Origin: Apophysomyces variabilis
Taxonomy: Eukaryota; Mucoromycota; Mucoromycetes; Mucorales; Mucoraceae
Length of the DNA: 64,000 nt
Direction: 5' to 3'
NCBI GenBank assembly: GCA_002749535.1
Contig: MZZL01000409.1
Location: 2,372,160 to 2,436,159, forward strand
In this document: piece by piece, positions 34,647-46,905 of the stretch
Position numbering within the stretch: the first letter of the stretch is position 1
How the letters are laid out: every line of letters begins with the position of its first letter
Program-made: the position numbers and the translations under genes
The notes under the pieces: generated by a model
Told to the model about the DNA's origin: nothing
The model's input: only the letters and a program-made list of their open reading frames with translations
Database searches by the model: none

Positions 34647-37600
34647 ATGGAGAAGAAGGCCTGGCAAGATGAAGAGGCAAAGATCCAATTTGTCAAGGTT
34701 ATCAAACCTGAACGTACAAGAACAGTACACACCGTCGACACACAACGCCGTCCTTCTGTGAGCACATCACGCCGATTTGAGAAAAAAGAGAAAAAGAGCG
34801 TCGATATTGTAAGAACCCTCTCCTTGATATTATCAATGTTAGAACTCACATATCCTTTGTTTATTCTCTTCTAGACCGAACATTTATTGACACCAGAGGA
34901 ATGCAGTCAACAATATCAAACCGAGATCAACGTTGCGAAACCTGCTGAAAGTCGCGGTCTGACCACAGAAAGGGCTCAACAAATCCTGGCTACCGTTGGT
35001 CGTAACGTCTTATCTCCACCAAAACGAAGACACCCGATCCTCAAGTATCTTGATGCCCTCAGTCAGCTATTCAACCTACTGTTAATGCTTGCTGGTGTCT
35101 TGGATTATATTCTCTTGGGTATTGATTTCACCGCAAACTTCCAAAATGTAACGTATATTCACAAGAAGAAAGGAAAAGGAGAGCTAACACAGAGAGTCAT
35201 AGACTTACCTTGGTGCTATTTTGATCGGTGTGGCTTTGTTGAACGCCTTTATTGAGTTTTACCAAGAACACAAGTCCCAAGCCATGTTAGACTCTTTCTT
35301 GAAGATGATTCCCTCCAAAGCCATGGCATTCCGTGACGGTAGTCTTAAACAGTTGGATGCTTCCGAACTAGTTCCCGGTGATGTGATTTTCTTCCGTATG
35401 GGTGATAAAATGCCTGCCGACGTCCAGATCTTCGCTGCTTCAGACTTAAAGGTGGATAACTCATCTTTGACCGGTGAATCGGATCCTCAAGAACGTGGAG
35501 CTTCAAACAGTCAAAAGAACCCCTTCGAAGCAGATAATATTGCTTTCAATGGAACCTTGGTTGTCTCTGGTGAAGGTTATGGCATTGTTATTCGCACTGG
35601 TGACAAGACGGTATTGGGTCAAATTGCTGGTCTGACTGCTAATGAAGTCAAAAATCAATCACCATTATCTCGGGAAATCAGCAAATTTGTGAAGATCATC
35701 GCTACTATCGCTTTCACAACTGCTATTATTTTTTTCGGCATTGGTTTCCCCGTCAACCACAACAACGTGTCGTTGACCTTGAACTTTGCTATCTCGGTAT
35801 TTGTTGCATGGGTGCCCGAAGGTTTGCCGGCCACAGTGACTATTTTGCTGACCATTGCTGCCAAACGCATGGCCCAACGAAATGTGCTTGTCAAGGATCT
35901 TCAAGGTGTCGAAACCCTCGGTGCAATCACTTTGCTGGCGACGGACAAAACAGGTACTCTTACACGCAATCAGATGACAGTGACATACGTCTGGTCTTGC
36001 TTGAAGATGCACAATACCCTTGAGAAACAGAATTTGAGCGCCAATGTACCAGACCTTCCGGGAGTGAAGGAGATAATGCACATTTCTTCCTTGAATTCAC
36101 GTGCCAAATTTGATCGCACCGATGTGCCCGTTTCCCAGCGTCAAGTGTTGGGTGATGCCACCGAAACCGGTTTGGTCCGCTTTGCAGCCGAACATCTTGG
36201 CAGTGACGAGTTTGACACTCTACCTGATCAATACCCCAAAGTTTTCGAGATTCCCTTCAATTCGGAAAACAAGTGGGCAATGACTATCCACACGAAGCGT
36301 CATGCTGAAGGTTCACTCACACTCTATCTCAAAGGTGCACCTGAAAGAGTGTTGAAGATCTGTAGTACTATCCTTACGGAAGATGGTGTGACTGAACTTA
36401 CCGAAAAACACAAGGAAGCTTTCCAGGAAACGTATGCCCACATGGCCGGCCAAGGCCATCGAGTGCTTGCCTTTGCCCAACTCTTGCTTCCCGAAAGTGA
36501 ATACCCTGCTGATTTCGTATTTGACAAGGCTGCCGGAAACTATCCCATGTCCAATTTGACCTTTGTGGGTTTAACCTCTCTCGAAGATCCACCCAAGCAT
36601 GGCGTTCGTGAAGCTATTGGAAAGTGCCGTGTTGCAGGTATCAAAGTAATGATGGTTACTGGTGACCACCCGTTGACGGCCGAAGCGATTGGTCGCAAGA
36701 TCAATCTGATGCTGGGTGACACGAAAGAAATGGTGGCCAAGCGAACCGGACGACCCGTTGAAGAGATCCAGGAACATGAGTACAATGCAGTTGTGGTTCA
36801 TGGAGATCAGATTGATGAACTCACGGACCAGGACTGGGATAATGTTCTCATGAAAGACGAAGTCATCTTTGCGCGAACAACGCCTGCTCAGAAACTCACT
36901 ATTGTCAAACGTGCTCAATCGATGCGACACATTGTCGGTGTCACTGGCGATGGTGTGAACGATGCCCCTGCTTTGAAGAAGGCCGATCTAGGTATTGCTA
37001 TGAACATCTCCGGTTCGGATGTATCCAAGGATGCTGCTGCTATGATTATTCTGGATGATAATTTTGCCTCCATCGTTCACGGTATCGAGGAAGGTCGTTT
37101 GATCTTCTCCAACCTGAAAAAATCAATCAAATACACCATCACGCACTCCATGCCCGAAGTCATCCCTAATTTGTTGTACATTATTGTACCTCTGCGTAAG
37201 TTGCCTTATCCATGTGTATTCCGAAGCCTAATAGGTGTGTGCTCTTTTATTTTTAGCTTTGCCTTTGAACGCCATGCTTATTCTTGTGATTGATCTGGGT
37301 TTCGAATTGTTTGCTGCGCTTTCCTTTGCCTGGGATAAGCCAGAAACAATGGGCAGCTTGATGAAGGTTGAACCTCGTAAGCCAGTGACACCTGATTCCA
37401 TCGACCGTTACAGACGCCAAATATTGCGCCAAGAACGTTACCTGAAGTTTGACGCAGATGGAGAAGAGATTAAGCCAGGTCTATTCCGTAGGATCTACAA
37501 TAACGTTCACCCTCTATTTACCCGTGAATATTGGGCTGAAAAGTTTCAGAAGTCTGAAGACGAAGTGCTTGTGGACATGCCTCTCCTGTCGTGGGCCTAC

Positions 37601-38212
37601 CTTGAGTTCGGTATCCTGGAAGCTATTGGTTCCATGACCGCTTACTTTGTGGTGCTTTGGTATAACGGCGTAACACCTTGGGATGCTACTCAGCTTCAGG
37701 CTGGCGCTGGCGCTCCAACGAATTACTTGCAGAACGGACCTATTTATGCCCAGCCCTACGTAACCGCTGCAGGCCTCACCTTGGATGCTGAAGCCCAGCG
37801 TCGTGCTCATACTCAGGCTCAATCGATTGTTTACTGGAGTATTATGATGATGCAGATGTTCAATATGTTCGCCTGTAAGACAAACATCACCATGCCTTTG
37901 GGTCGCTATATGTTCAGCAACAAGATGACATTTGCTGGTATCTTTGGCGGTGTTGCACTCGGAACCTTGATCGTATACTGTCCACCTTTCAATATCCCGT
38001 TCGCAACAGAATATCACCTCCTGCCTCTTTGGTGGCTGATTCCTTTCGGTTTCGGCTTTGTCCTCATCTTCTATGCCTGTATCCGAGTGCTGGTGTTGCG
38101 TCACTTCTGGCCTCTTGCTTGGACTGAAGAGATTCCAGGACTCCGTATGCACCCGACCATCCGAACCGTTTTCTCCAGAGCAAGCGAGGACAAGGCAAGA
38201 CAAATGGTCTAA
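34647..38212 (+). CDS. P-type ATPase, type IIC (Na+/K+- or H+/K+-ATPase alpha-like)
   Basis: Four exons, 34647-34808, 34875-35147, 35203-37195 and 37257-38212, give 1127 residues. Hallmarks: LTTERAQQILATVGRNVLSP in the N-terminal domain, the actuator TGES (~235), PEGLP in membrane helix 4 (~350), the phosphorylation site DKTGTLT (Asp ~393), KGAPERVL in the nucleotide domain, TGDHPLTA, and TGDGVNDAPALKKADLG (~727). The C-terminal half has the extra membrane helices of the Na,K-ATPase group, starting VIDLGFELFAALSFAWDKPE. This type is distinct from the fungal ENA sodium pumps (type IID). The ion cannot be read from the sequence; no beta subunit gene is in the window. Codon choice and introns resemble those of neighbouring genes. 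Confidence 0.9.
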
Positions 38213-38780
38213 GTTTCTTAACCTATAACTTGTACCATATATATACATATATACATATATACATTACATTATTAGCATAAAGTTTTTTTTTCTTTGTTTG
38301 CTGAATAGAAACACCGAATTTTTTTTTGCATTAACTATGTTTTCGCATATGGGGCATTTGATCTACGCGATATTCGAGCCGCTTCAATATGAACTTTGCA
38401 TTGATTAGATAGAAAGTTTATGTAATTATTACAGTATGATACATATGCTAATGGCAAAAATTGGGTTTTCTCTTTGCATCAACTCAGGCACATCTCAATA
38501 ATCCTTCAAATGTTGTACGCGAAATGAGAAGAGCTACGATACATCAACAGCAATCATATTCCTTATTCATATTTTAGGAAATTATTATCTATTTTCCTGT
38601 GTTTATAGTATATCGCACGGCCACGCTTCATAATAATAATGGTATACGGACGAAAAGAAGGCATGCTAATCCGAATGCCATCAATGTCGGTGGAGTTTAT
38701 TTTTGTCTCTCCGAAAGACAGTGAGATCCAGATACGTGTCCCAACCTTTCCTGGTTCCTCAAACGCCAGACACTTTTATC
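38213..38780. other. Intergenic, P-ATPase to glucosidase II beta
   Basis: Just after the ATPase stop lies a TATATACATATA-type run (38235-38265). The rest is AT-rich with no gene found. Confidence 0.45.
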
Positions 38781-40794
38781 ATGGTGAAAGCCACGTCCGC
38801 GTATACCTTATCTTGCATTTTTGCATCTATAGCTGTTGTAAAGGCAGCTGGGGCCATTCATGGCCTGGCTCCAGAAAGTGAGATCGTCTTCCCTTCTCTT
38901 TTCGTTTCGTGAGATTCTCCTTGGCAACAGCTAATGCTTGTATTTCAGAGCATAGCATGTATGTTCCTACCCAAGGCAATTGGAAATGTCTCGATGGTTC
39001 CAGAAGTATTCCATTCTCTGCTATTAATGATGATTATTGTGATTGCCCTGATGGGTCCGATGAACCAGGTAAAGCGAACCGAAGAAAGAGGAAAGCAAAG
39101 TTGGAAAAGTGGGTAGTTATAGCTCATCGTGTTTGAGAACAGGAACTTCTGCCTGTCCCAACAGCCATTTCTACTGCAGAAATGAAGGTCATATTCCAGC
39201 CTACATTAAGTCATATGCTGTGAATGATGGTGTTTGCGGTACGTTCTTGGCTGGCCTCTTTTTTTTCGGTTTGTTCTCTTATATCATCATCTTCTACAGA
39301 CAAAGCTTGCTGCGATGGCTCAGATGAAGCCCAGGGCCTATGCCCTAATCGATGTAAAGAAGTTGCAGCTGAATACGCGAAAACTCAGGCTATGCTGCAC
39401 CAGATCCGATCGACTGGAGTAAAAGCTAAAAGGAAGCTGATTGACGAAGCAAAGGAAGTGATTGAAGGTTGGATCCAGGAAAAAGCCAAATTGGAAGATG
39501 AATTAAGCATCAAACGCGCGGAACTGGAGCAACATAAGGGTATGTATTTCGTATGATTAAGGTGTCCTTTTCCACTAAAAAAGAATGATACGTACATTTA
39601 GGTGTGTTGGACGAATTAGAAACCCGGGAAAAGGGTATTCAAGCCCGTACATCCTCATGCAAATCATGTCAAAAAGAAAAATCGCAAATATCAAAGCTAC
39701 GATCACAGGTTATGGAACTTCAAGATGATGTTGATCTGTTGCTATCTCTCTTGCATGATCTCAAACGAGATCATAACCACAATTATCACGATATGGCAGT
39801 CAAGGCTGCCATTTCCGGATACGATGAATTCGTGCAAGAACGCGATACAGCTAAGAAATCCTTTGAGAATGAAGACGACGTTGAGGAAGACTTTACTGCC
39901 GATGAAGAAGCGGATGAAACTAATGTACAACCTGCAAGCGAGGGTAAGTAGGAACAATGATTTGTATCATAACCTAAACAGCATCCTTGCCACTTTTATC
40001 TATATACGTATAAAAACAAAAGGTAAAGCTGAATTTTCTTTTCTGAACAAACTCACATCGGCACTTCCGAGCCAATTGAAGGATTGGTTGGATTTGTTGC
40101 CGACAAAGGGCAAAGACAACCAAGAGTTTGATAGCTCAGGTGGGAGAGAGAGAGATTAGGGTAGCTTATGATTTTATGGAATAACATACTAACCGATGCT
40201 GTTTTATGTTACTAAATGATATAGAATTAGAATCAGCCCGAAAAGTTTACGACGAATTGAAATCAGACATTGAAAATAAGGAGAACAAACTTAAAGAGGT
40301 TACTGATGAGCTGGCGAACGATTATGGTAGCGAAAACGAATGGTTGAAGCTGAAAGATGTGTGTGTTGAAAAGGACGAGGGAGAGTATGTTGACATTTGT
40401 TCTTTCATTATAAGACTTACCATGTTTCAGGTACACCTATTCACTTTGTGTGCTTGGCCATGCCCACCAAAAGTCAAATAAGGATGGCATGCGAACAAAT
40501 CTAGGGTACTAATATTCTTGTTCATGGTAACTGGATACTTAATTGGTCTATAGACGTTTCGAAAGCTTTGGTGATAATTATCACAAACATACACATACCC
40601 ATGGTACTCGTTGTTGGAACGGTCCAGAACGTAGTGTACAGGCCTTCTTCGAATGCGGTGGGGAAACTGAAATTTTGGAAGTGACTGAGCCTGAGAAGTG
40701 CGAGTACCATTTCCGCATGCGTTCTCCTGCTCTATGCGAAATGGAACACGAAAAGAGCCAGCCAAAACCCGTACATGTGCATGAAGAGCTCTAA
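38781..40794 (+). CDS. GTB1: Glucosidase II beta subunit (PRKCSH/GTB1-like)
   Basis: Nine exons, 38781-38877, 38949-39068, 39143-39238, 39300-39539, 39602-39943, 40023-40139, 40225-40384, 40431-40505 and 40554-40794, join in phase to 495 residues. A hydrophobic signal peptide (~1-24) is followed by two Cys-rich LDLa-like modules ([31 protein letters not shown]). Next come a coiled coil (EEKAK... and [14 protein letters not shown] region), an acidic stretch, and a C-terminal MRH domain with NLGRFESFGD and CEYHFRM...PALCE. The protein pairs with the catalytic alpha subunit in the ER and recognises mannose on N-glycans during glucose trimming. It ends in HEEL, a variant of the usual HDEL retrieval signal. 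Confidence 0.92.
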
Positions 40795-41004
40795 ATAAAT
40801 CATATTTCAGCCGTGGCCCTTTCTCAGAATCTAGCTATGTCCTAAGTAGGATACCATTACATCAGGAGCTGCCTATTTATCTGCTTATTTTTCATAATCC
40901 AAACCAGTAAGATAGGTCAACGCGATCTGACGGTAATGCGTGTACATGATAAAAACGTGATGCCTTTTATGTATCAAATGCGTGCGAATAATTGACTTCC
41001 TTTT

Positions 41005-42368
41005 TTACATTTCTACAGCGAGTCTAGCCATCTCGTAGACACCGTGTCTTGTCTTGTTTCCGCCAATGAATCTGTGAAAAAACGGCAAACTTATGGTTAA
41101 ACAGAGAAACTAATTGATGATGCTTGCTCACTAACCCTCCCGCATGTACAAAGATGCAGCCCTCAACGCTAGAGATCTGACTAAGTTCATTGTCACGGAA
41201 ACCTCTCCAGCTGGTGTAAAATGTCCATTAGATTTTTGCGGCCTAATAACTGGCTGGGCTACTACCTTTCTGGCAAGCTCTTTCTGTTCTCAAACCCTTC
41301 TGGTCGGGTTGGCACGCACTGGATGCGCCAATTTCCTTCAGGGCTAGATTCGGGATAAAGAACATACAAAATCTTCTTCTCATCATCATCAAGCTGTTGT
41401 TGCTTTTCCAGATCCATTAGATGCTCTTTCCAAGGACATGATCGCTCGAGGGCAATGACACGACCGGATTGATGAATATCGTAGCGGCGCTCCAACGCGT
41501 CTACAACAAGTGCACGAGCAGGAAGCCAAGCATTCTTCAAGGAAGAAATGTAACCTGCCAATTCCCCACCAGCCATATCAGAAGCTTCGAGAAACCGTGC
41601 GTCCACTTCGGGGTCTGTGAGAGTTTCATTCCATGCTGGGTTCTTGTTTCCAACACGAGCTGGGAGACTGGTAGGACTCTCCTTGAAGAGTGGTTGAAGG
41701 GTGTTTGGATAGGCGCTAATACCATTGTCATGAGCATCCAAAGATTCGATAAAAGACTAACAGCATCATAAGCGCCAATGAAAAAATGCAAGCAACGCTC
41801 CTCACTTACATCATAAGTCTTCTGAAAGATGGTTTCAACCTCATCATCCGCTTCAGTTTTCTCAAGGATTTGCTGGATCACTTGGCGACCGAAATGCCTG
41901 TATAAGCGTAACGTCGACTCGTATTTAAGTAACAGACACGATGATAGACCATCAGGTATAACACTTACTTATAGATCAAACCTGCAGAGCTCAGTTTGGT
42001 TTGATGCTTATCATCAAAAGTCTCGAAAAAGCCGCGCTATGTTTATGGTACATATGCATATATGAAATCTGTAATCAGCTGAAGTCTGCACAGAGTTGGC
42101 ATCATACCTGATGATGGTCATACTTGTGCTCCTTGGGATCATAGACACCACCCACATCAACGATAACATTGCATTCAGCCAGCTTAGCAGGATCACGGCT
42201 ACGGACTACATTCGCGTTTTTAAATTCGTCAGTTTGTCTCAGCATCCAGACAGCCAAAGCCTCATCGCTGGCGATCGGGTTGTTCATTAGTTTAGTTACC
42301 GTACTGAGTGATTATACCTACCAGTGGAAATGGCCGCTATGTGTACCAATGATTTTTGCTGTCTGCAT
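41005..42368 (-). CDS. MYG1: MYG1 exonuclease (UPF0160, DHH-like phosphoesterase)
   Basis: Seven exons, 42368-42322, 42267-42108, 42036-41969, 41897-41810, 41756-41266, 41210-41136 and 41071-41005, join in phase to 331 residues, the family length. The N-terminus MQTAKIIGTHSGHFHCDEAL leads to VVRSRDPAKL and the metal-site block VGGVYDPKEHKYDHHQ (DHH). Further conserved blocks are SLDAHDNGIS, DMAGGELAG, VLYPESSPEGNWRIQCVP and the ending WRGFRDNELSQISSVEGC plus FVHAGGFIGGNKTR. Family members are 3'-5' RNA exonucleases acting in nucleus, nucleolus and mitochondria. No clear mitochondrial presequence is present at this start. The neighbour on its 5' side is the HP1-like gene in the same orientation. 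Confidence 0.93.
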
Positions 42369-42867
42369 GCTGTTTATTCGAAAATGAAAGAGCCTGTTAT
42401 TGGGTGGCTTAAACCTTTTGAAAAGACTAAAGTAAAGTCGGGACATTGAGTGCATGCTATCTGTGAACCACTTCCGGCTATTTGACTGTCTTTTATACAG
42501 TTAGGAATACACATCTTCATTTGGAGTAAAACGTAGCAAACTATACTAGCATCGTGTTTGAGAAAACAGTTTCCAGTAGCAAGTCGCATAAAAACGGTTT
42601 ATATTTTGTTCTCTGACCGGTTACATCATAGTGTATCAAACTAGTTGGAAGATAAGGAAATTGAAGACCGTTGAATGCTGCATAAACAGGAAACCTTTTG
42701 CTCACTGTAATTTAGATCAATTGTAGACAATACTATTTCTTTGTTTTTTTTTTTTTTTTTTCAAATCCCTGCGGGGTGGTCCCGAGAGTATCATTCCTTT
42801 GTGTCACTTAAAACTATATTATTGGCTAAGGTCCACTTTCGCTAATAGGAAGCATGCTGTATTGTAC
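42369..42867. other. Intergenic, MYG1 to HP1-like gene
   Basis: Promoter of MYG1 and 3' flank of the HP1-like gene. A T-run at 42744-42761 is the only conspicuous feature. Confidence 0.45.
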
Positions 42868-45204
42868 TTACAATCTTTCCTTAAACTTGAGTCTATTCTC
42901 GTAGAATTGAATCAACTGTGGCAAAAGAAAATTAGCAGGTGACTTGCATCGCGGTAGGCTAATATTTACATGTTTAGGGCACTTTTCATGTAACAATGAG
43001 GCAGGATGCATCGATAGAGTGCGATCTTTCCTAAGCTTGCGTTCAGTTCGCGCCACATACTAGTCGGATATTACCATCTCACTACTGCATGATTTGGACC
43101 CGTTAAATCTGGTTTTCTTACTATTAGCTCAACAGCTTCTATCGCTTCGTTCCAATCAAGTGTGTCGTCGTTCGGGTAATTAGGATCAAATATGACGTCT
43201 TCGGAATCGCTATCAATTGAAGTTGATGGAATGGTATCAGGGTCTTCTGCTGGCTGCACGACAGGTGTCCTTGGATAACGCTCTGTAGGAGCTTTTCTTA
43301 AACTGTCACTTTCCGCAGACGGAATAGCTGCTTGTTTCTCGGTACCGACCAGTCCATCGTTCTCGTCCGCTAATAGTTCCGGCACATGATCTTTTACATT
43401 ATCGGAAACCTGTAAATCGTCAGGCTGAGAAGTAATCACTTCTGGCTTGTGTGTTCGTATAGATAGGGCTTGATATTCATCATTGTGCTTTAATCGTTTC
43501 GTTGTTTCATCGTAGGTTGGTTCATCTTCGGCTATCGCGCGCTTTTGAGGCAATGTCGACGCGTTTTCGTCTATGATATCACCTTCAATAGCCTCCTCTG
43601 CCATTTTCTGATTCCTGGCATTAAGAGTAGCCTCCACACGGGCAGCTGTTGCAATAAGGATTTCGTCATCACTACCGTCCATTTCCATTCTGCTATCCTC
43701 CCATGGCTCAATATCGCTCGCCTCAGCCTCCCATATGTCATATGCTATATTGTGTTGAATGCTTTCGTAACCTTGAGACATGGTTTGGATTGCGTTCGAA
43801 CTACGGTCCTGCTTGTTTCCTGCTGATTCCTTTCCATCAATGAGACCACTTTCACTTCCTGCGTTCGCTGTTCTGTTTGATTCTAAATTAGTTGACTCTT
43901 CAATTTGCGTTTCGTTGTGCGGCGATACTTGTCCAGTCAAATTTGCTGCTGCTTCTGTTTCTTTCGGAGATGATACTTCTTTAGACAACTCCCTATCAAC
44001 TTCTGCTATATCCGTCACTGGCTCACTTTCAATACGTATATGTTCTTCCAGATGTTCCAGATCTCCATCCAGTTTTCGCTTCGTCTCCAACTCGCTTTGG
44101 ACAGCTGTTGAGTCGCCAGAAACTTCCAAGTGAGCTTCTGTTTCCTTCGATACGTCTTCTGAAGCTTCCAGCTCGGTCTCAGTTTCTTGCCAACTATCCG
44201 CATTCACTTCGATAGTAGGTTCAGTTTCGGTGACTTTATCCGCTTGAACTGCAGTTAATTCAAGTTGAAGTGTGCTATTGCTTTCTTCCTCTTTATCAGT
44301 TTGTCCAGTCCGAAATTTAAGGTCTTCAGAAGCCACATATTCAAGGCTTCTCTGGTGTTCATCCATTGTAGCATTTGGCACTGCATCATTCGACATCTCT
44401 TCGGACATCTCTGAGCGTTCATAGTCGCGTCGTTTGTCTTCATCTTGGCTTTCCTTTTCCTGGTATTCATTCGATAAACAAATACCCACTCCTGATACGT
44501 TTTCTCTGTTAAAGACTGCTAGATCATCATCCTTTGAATCCCAATGGTTGTCTTCTTGTTCTTCCTGATCTGCTTGCTGTTGTTGTATCGATTGGCTTGG
44601 CTCTGTCGATAGCACAACTAATGCAGCTTGGTCATCTTCTATATCTACTACAGGCTTTGAGTGATGCACGGGCTCTACGCTATTATCGGTGTCTTTGTGT
44701 TGTTGTACTTCTTTTTCGGCTTCAACAAGAGTGTCAGCTTCGATATGTGTCAGGTCATTAACAGAAGAACTACGTTCCTCTCTCGTTTCTGGCAGCTCGA
44801 TAGAACGTCTACCCTTTCTTTTCTTTGCTGGCTTCTCTTGCTTTATGCCTTTCGCTCTGGCCAATCCTTCTGCTCCACCCTTGTTAGACCAGTATTCTTT
44901 GACTAAAAGGTCAGCGGAACTAGCGAAGAAAGATTTTGGCATGTAATGTTGACTAATTACGCTCTAAAGAATTCTTACACGTTGCTTTCTTTTTCCCATG
45001 TATTGTCCTCGTCAGGATATCCTTTCCATTTAATGTGGTACTGAAGTTGCTTGCCCTAACAGTACGAGGTGTTAATGCAAGTATAAGAGAAGAATATCTG
45101 ACGTGTTATACCCGTCCTTTCATACGTCTATGGCCCAAAATTGCCTCTACTTCATACTCTTCATCCTCAGTAGCAGAATGTGTTTGATCGTTTGCAGCAG
45201 GCAT
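42868..45204 (-). CDS. HP1-like protein: chromodomain, ~600-residue acidic linker, chromoshadow domain
   Basis: Exons 45204-45112, 45055-44979, 44919-43075, 43030-42970 and 42915-42868 join in phase to 707 residues. The chromodomain (~18-65) reads EDEEYEVEAILGHRRMKGR then GKQLQYHIKWKGYPDEDNTW, with aromatic-cage residues Y, W and a later aromatic position visible. A chromoshadow domain (~635-705) follows: DWNEAIEAVELIV, HAVVRWKDRTLSMHP and KCPKHLIQFYENRLKF. The two are joined by a very long Glu/Asp/Ser-rich linker encoded by one 1845-base exon. HP1 proteins read H3K9 methylation and dimerise through the shadow domain. Typical members have ~180-330 residues, so this length is unusual. The 44-base intron at 43074-43031 is needed to keep the shadow domain in frame. 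Confidence 0.88.
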
Positions 45205-45672
45205 TATGCAAATAAAAACACCACTTGCTTGTGTGCTATAGCATTGTATTTACACCCAGCACACAAAAAGAAATTGCTCAATCTTTCGTCAAAACTTAGC
45301 CACCTGGATAAGGTTCATTCAGTTCTGTATGCGATCACACTCGTCTCGAAATGCTATACTATTATGAGCAAACGAACCAGCATTGAGATGTATCACTCCT
45401 TGTGCCTCCAAGAGGAGCACCAAAATTTAACAAAATTCGACATTTCTTCCTGGATGCGGATCAGCCCACGATAACAAAGAGGAGCCAGCAAGCCGCAAGC
45501 TTCATAGCCAAACAGTGATCAAAGCAACTTACGGGCATAAACAAGACATTTTTTCCTTCACCAAAAGAAAAGCTCATAGAAATATATTACATAAGGATGA
45601 CAGGTAAAAATGGGGATAACGAAGAAAACCAAGAAGAAAAGGTGGTAAAAGGGTGATGACGTGAATGTTATT
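45205..45672. other. Intergenic, HP1-like to PEX13
   Basis: Promoter of the HP1-like gene and 3' flank of PEX13. A plus-strand 123-codon frame (45103-45474) overlaps the HP1 first exon and shows no family feature, so it is not called. Confidence 0.4.
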
Positions 45673-46905
45673 TTAGTCGGTTCTGGCGATTGTCTCTGGC
45701 TTTGGATTGGTATCAGTCGATGGGCTGGGGCCTTTCTGGACGATTTCGACGTAATTTGAGGGAAACATCCCCATCGTACCATCACGCAATCGTCCGCGCC
45801 ACCATTGGCTTGATGCGTTTGTCACTGGATCAGTCTTTGATAAGATGGCTACGATATCGCCTTTTTTAAGGTTTAACTCCATAGGAGATTCGGCTGCGAA
45901 ATCATGCATAGCTCTAGCAAATTCTAGTTTGGATGGGTCGATTTGAGCCAAGTTTGTTCCAGCTATTTGTTGCTCCTGAAGCTGCTGCCTCGATGACACT
46001 AATTGAATCAACTTGTGCATCAGATATGGCAAGCCAACTATCATGAACAAGAAGATCAATAGCGGTTTTCGCGACATTTTCGGTGCTGCGAGTTTCTGTT
46101 CGAATTGCTGGAACTCCATGAGATTCATTTCATGCGCTCGTCCGGGTTCAATACGGCCAGTGACTTTGTTGAACAGTCGCTTAACCAATCGATATAAAGC
46201 AAAGATGCTGAATACTTGACCAAGGTATGATTTAAGGTGGCCAAGTTGTTCTGCTACGCCTACCATTGCCATGAAACTAGAATGGGTCGCCATAAAGGTC
46301 GATTCTAACATCTGGGCAAACCCGCCAAATGCGCCAACTATCTGCTCAATTACTTCAAACGTGGACCTCGTACCCATTTCCATCCGCTGGGTCAGGCTCA
46401 TTTCATCCGGACCGCCAGGCATGCCGCCCATTCGACTGTAAGGTGAATATGCCGAACCGTATGTCATACGGTTGTAAGGCGAAGAATAGGAACCATAACC
46501 ACCATAGCTGCCGTAGCCGCCATAGGAGCCATAAGAACCGTAACTACCAAGACCACCGTAGCGGTTGTAACTGCTTCCGTAGCCCCCGTAGCCGGATCCA
46601 TAGCCGGATCCGTAGCCAGTGCCGTAAGTCGATCCGTAACCAGTACCATAAGCTATACAGGGTAAATTAAGCACACATTTAGTAACCAATGGTAATCAAT
46701 GATGCATACGCTTACCTCCTGTTCTGTTCAAAGCACTTGAACCACTGGTTGCAACATTGGTTCGTGCTGGTATTGGTGGGGCATCACCAACTGCTGTAGA
46801 AAGTGTTGACGTAGCTGCCGTTGAACCTGTAGCTGCTGTGGCTGCAGTAGGAGAAGTAATCGCCGCCGAACTGTTCACTTCCCAAGGTTTTGGTGGAGAG
46901 GGCAT
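45673..46905 (-). CDS. PEX13: Peroxisomal import docking protein Pex13
   Basis: Two exons (46905-46716 and 46652-45673) give 389 residues. The N-terminal MPSPPKPWEV motif is typical of Pex13. A Ser/Thr/Ala region is followed by a Gly/Tyr-rich segment of GYGS/YGGYGS repeats (~64-125), then the membrane part with FEVIEQIVGAFGGFAQMLES and PLLIFLFMIVGLPYLMHKLI. An SH3 domain occupies the C-terminus: FARAMHDFAAESPMELNLKK, WWRGRLRDG and MGMFPSNYVEIV. Pex13 forms part of the docking complex for the PTS receptors Pex5 and Pex7; its YG-rich region can form a gel-like phase in the pore. The tail after the SH3 domain is short and Pro/Thr-rich. Confidence 0.93.

Noticed and set aside
37514..38248. Minus-strand open frame of 244 codons opposite the P-ATPase
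   Set aside because: Antisense shadow of the strongly coding ATPase C-terminus, with no recognisable domain.
43061..43075. 15-base GTAATATCCGACTAG as an intron in the HP1-like gene
   Set aside because: Too short to be spliced. The 44-base intron 43074-43031 ends at a CTTAG acceptor and restores the chromoshadow frame.
45103..45474. Plus-strand frame of 123 codons overlapping the first HP1 exon
   Set aside because: Antisense to the chromodomain start and without any family feature.
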